DNA from: CAIJKW01 sp964443365
GTDB lineage: Bacteria > Patescibacteriota > Minisyncoccia > Phycocordibacterales > CAIZLB01
Assembly: GCA_964443365.1 (NCBI GenBank)
Contig: CAYUCM010000038.1
Location: 1-6,163, forward strand
Direction of reading: 5' to 3'
DNA length: 6,163 nucleotides
Part shown: positions 5,287 to 6,163 of the stretch, in pieces
Position numbering within the stretch: position 1 is the first letter of the stretch
Layout of the letters: every line of letters begins with the position of its first letter
The notes under the pieces: generated by a model
The model's database searches: none
The model's input: only the letters and a program-made list of their open reading frames with translations
What the model was told of the DNA's origin: nothing
Translations under genes and position numbers: made by a program

Positions 5287-5304
5287 AAGCCAATTGTTTG
5301 GTTT
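5287..5304 (+). terminator. Possible weak terminator after tRNA-Arg
   Basis: AAGCCAA (5287-5293) pairs with TTGGTTT (5298-5304) around loop TTGT, including one G-U. It lies about 33 bases after the tRNA and is followed by GCGTATAAG, not a U-run. The 3' arm overlaps the first base or two of the tandem repeat. It may end the tRNA transcript, but the evidence is only the stem. Confidence 0.3.
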
Positions 5305-5324
5305 GCGTATAAGTTGCGTATAAG
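5303..5324 (+). repeat. Tandem direct repeat, 2 x 11 bp, abutting a -35 box
   Basis: TTGCGTATAAG occurs twice in perfect head-to-tail copies (5303-5313 and 5314-5324). The second copy ends two bases before the TTGACT -35 element. An 11-bp period puts both copies on nearly the same face of the helix, as expected for a pair of activator or repressor half-sites. No binding protein can be named. Confidence 0.8.
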
Positions 5325-5326
5325 TG

Positions 5327-5357
5327 TTGACTTTTTTCTAATTTGTTTTAGTATATT
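5327..5357 (+). promoter_or_regulatory. Sigma70-type promoter of the 209-residue orphan gene
   Basis: The -35 TTGACT (5327-5332) is followed by a T-rich spacer of 19 bases and the -10 TATATT (5352-5357). The spacer is two bases longer than ideal. Initiation would be near 5364, giving a leader of about 67 bases before the ATG at 5431. The tandem 11-bp repeat directly upstream suggests regulation. Confidence 0.6.
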
Positions 5358-5389
5358 ATGCGGATTGTGTCTCGTGCGGGCCCTTCTTT

Positions 5390-5407
5390 TGAGGGGCGGT
5401 TCCCTCA
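5390..5407 (+). promoter_or_regulatory. Small hairpin in the 5' leader of the orphan gene
   Basis: TGAGGG (5390-5395) pairs perfectly with CCCTCA (5402-5407) around loop GCGGTT. It lies in the predicted untranslated leader, 23 bases before the ATG, in a stretch much richer in GC than the promoter before it. It could stabilise the mRNA or affect initiation; no known riboswitch class is recognised. Confidence 0.35.
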
Positions 5408-5430
5408 TATACAGCACATTTTTATCGCTA

Positions 5431-6060
5431 ATGAAAAGACAACTAAATAAGTCGTCGGCAGCGGGGTTTACTCCCGAGGCTGTCGTATCCGTTGCGGCGG
5501 GTTTTCCAGTGCTTGCAAAGAAGGAAAAGGAAGAGGACTTGCGCCTCTTTCAGTGCTTGGTTGGAAACCCTAATTTGACATACGAAGAAGGCCTTGCGTG
5601 CGTTATCAACTCTGATGAAATGCAACGGCGCGTCTTTGATCTGTTGGCCGATATCTGCAACAGGGACATGTTGCGGGCGTTGGTTGACAAGGTCAGTCGG
5701 GCTGCCGGTTGCGCTTCTAATCACCAGTGGAAAAAGGTGGAAAAAGATTTTCTCGCGGACGTTGAGGCCCTTGGTCTGGACATGTCCAAATTGGAAATCC
5801 TCAGTGGGTGCTGCGCATCTGTCGCTGCCCAAAAATCCACCGCACCTACACAGGCTGAAGATCGGGACGCCCCAGGCTCACAACAGACGAGCCTTGGTTG
5901 TTGGAATGACGAACCTGGAATAGTCGGGCATATCCCCGTCAATCCCAACCTCAGGTCTGGATCGATGGCGGTCACACAGGCGGCTGCGAGTAAGCCCGTG
6001 GTCTCCTCAATCAGGAGGAATGGCTGGAAGCGCGCTGCCCGTCTCATGGGTGCGAGCTGA
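5431..6060 (+). CDS. GC-rich orphan protein, 209 residues, function unknown
   Basis: I do not recognise this protein. From ATG 5431 to TGA 6058-6060 it has a probably helical, charged N-terminal part (about 12-125, with KKEKEEDLRLF, EMQRRVFDLLADICNRDMLRALV and KKVEKDFLADVEALGLDMSKLEIL). A Ser/Ala/Pro/Gly-rich, likely disordered region follows (about 129-192), and the tail is basic (SIRRNGWKRAARLMGAS). There are seven cysteines (42, 57, 76, 94, 127, 128, 157) without a clear metal-binding spacing. No signal peptide or membrane helix is present. The same frame is open back to 5314, but that extension would translate the promoter itself, which explains its false hydrophobic look, so ATG 5431 is preferred. 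Base composition is far higher in GC than all neighbours. A promoter lies upstream and a strong terminator downstream, which fixes the strand and makes it a stand-alone unit between tRNA-Arg and the next gene. Acquisition by transfer is possible but not shown. Confidence 0.7.
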   Translation: MKRQLNKSSAAGFTPEAVVSVAAGFPVLAKKEKEEDLRLFQCLVGNPNLTYEEGLACVINSDEMQRRVFDLLADICNRDMLRALVDKVSRAAGCASNHQWKKVEKDFLADVEALGLDMSKLEILSGCCASVAAQKSTAPTQAEDRDAPGSQQTSLGCWNDEPGIVGHIPVNPNLRSGSMAVTQAAASKPVVSSIRRNGWKRAARLMGAS

Positions 6061-6084
6061 TGCCTCCTGGAGCATACTCAGTTG

Positions 6085-6125
6085 AATCCGGTGGGCCACC
6101 TCGTGTGGCCCACCGGATTTTCGTT
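6085..6125 (+). terminator. Strong intrinsic terminator after the orphan gene
   Basis: A perfect 15-bp stem joins 6085-6099 (AATCCGGTGGGCCAC) and 6105-6119 (GTGGCCCACCGGATT) around loop CTCGT. A U-rich tail TTCGTTTTTT follows directly (6120-6129). It starts 24 bases after the orphan stop and insulates the next gene. This is the best terminator in the window. Confidence 0.95.
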
Positions 6126-6130
6126 TTTTA

Positions 6131-6139
6131 TGCTATAAT
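6131..6139 (+). promoter_or_regulatory. Extended -10 promoter of the right-edge gene
   Basis: TGCTATAAT is a perfect extended -10 (TGnTATAAT). It ends seven bases before an ATG at 6147, so the mRNA would be leaderless or nearly so. It lies directly behind the U-run of the preceding terminator. Confidence 0.6.
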
Positions 6140-6146
6140 AATACAA

Positions 6147-6163
6147 ATGTTTACACTTAAACC
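6147..6163 (+). CDS. Start of an unidentified gene, cut by right edge
   Basis: ATG at 6147 follows a perfect extended -10 at the same spacing as other gene starts here and opens a frame reading MFTLK before the window ends. Too little is present to identify the product. UvrB proteins commonly begin with an MF-x-L-type start and the neighbourhood carries uvrA and uvrC, but this is a guess, not an assignment. Confidence 0.4.

Noticed and set aside
5217..5417. Minus-strand open frame across tRNA-Arg and the orphan promoter
   Set aside because: It would translate a tRNA and a promoter in antisense; no support.
5314..5430. Hydrophobic N-terminal extension of the 209-residue orphan, resembling a signal anchor
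   Set aside because: The hydrophobic codons are the T-rich promoter itself (TTGACT, spacer and TATATT), upstream of the predicted transcription start.
5443..6047. Long open frames on the minus strand (5443-5832, 5721-6047) and a second plus frame (5594-5923)
   Set aside because: GC-rich sequence leaves few stops in any frame. The promoter at 5327-5357 and the U-tailed terminator at 6085-6129 both point to the plus-strand gene starting at 5431.

Overview
The window looks like a chromosomal segment of an AT-rich bacterium with a reduced genome, most likely a member of the Patescibacteria (Candidate Phyla Radiation, Parcubacteria-like). This is inferred from several traits: shortened repair proteins (a UvrA without its insertion domain and a 417-residue UvrC without its C-terminal HhH domain); start codons with no Shine-Dalgarno but with TATAAT-like hexamers 5-11 bases upstream; a minimal FtsB/DivIC-type protein; and a tRNA with no encoded CCA. 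Stop codons TAA, TAG and TGA all fit the standard code.

Layout, left to right. (1) 1-1752: the 3' two thirds of uvrA, cut by the window edge. (2) 1768-1806: a hairpin between convergent genes. (3) 1818-2228, minus strand: an orphan, relatively GC-rich gene for a small CxxC/CxxC zinc-ribbon protein. (4) 2300-3553: a short uvrC, divergent from the orphan. (5) 3554-3770: a convergent intergenic stretch with several small inverted repeats and no gene I can support. (6) 3771-3887, minus strand: a 38-residue single-pass membrane protein. It is divergent from (7) 3911-5091: a tight trio of ftsB/divIC-like gene, YruB-type glutaredoxin and membrane-anchored FKBP prolyl isomerase. (8) 5183-5254: tRNA-Arg(CCT). 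(9) 5303-6119: a self-contained unit made of a tandem 11-bp repeat, a promoter, a 5' leader with a hairpin, a GC-rich orphan gene (209 residues) and a strong intrinsic terminator. (10) 6131-6163: an extended -10 promoter and the first codons of another gene cut by the right edge.

How the genes fit together. uvrA and uvrC belong to nucleotide excision repair (UvrA finds damage and loads UvrB; UvrC makes the incisions); both are stripped-down versions. The 3911-5091 trio has gaps of only 16 and 10 bases and all three products plausibly act at or around the membrane and envelope (division, thiol redox, protein folding). The two orphan genes differ sharply from the AT-rich core in base composition, both end in TGA, and each is bounded by its own hairpin. 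They look like independent transcription units placed between housekeeping genes.

The points most worth a second look are the UvrA insertion-domain deletion, the two GC-rich orphan units, the tandem 11-bp repeat at the promoter of the second orphan, the 38-residue membrane protein sharing a symmetric -10 region with ftsB, and the recurring near-leaderless gene starts.
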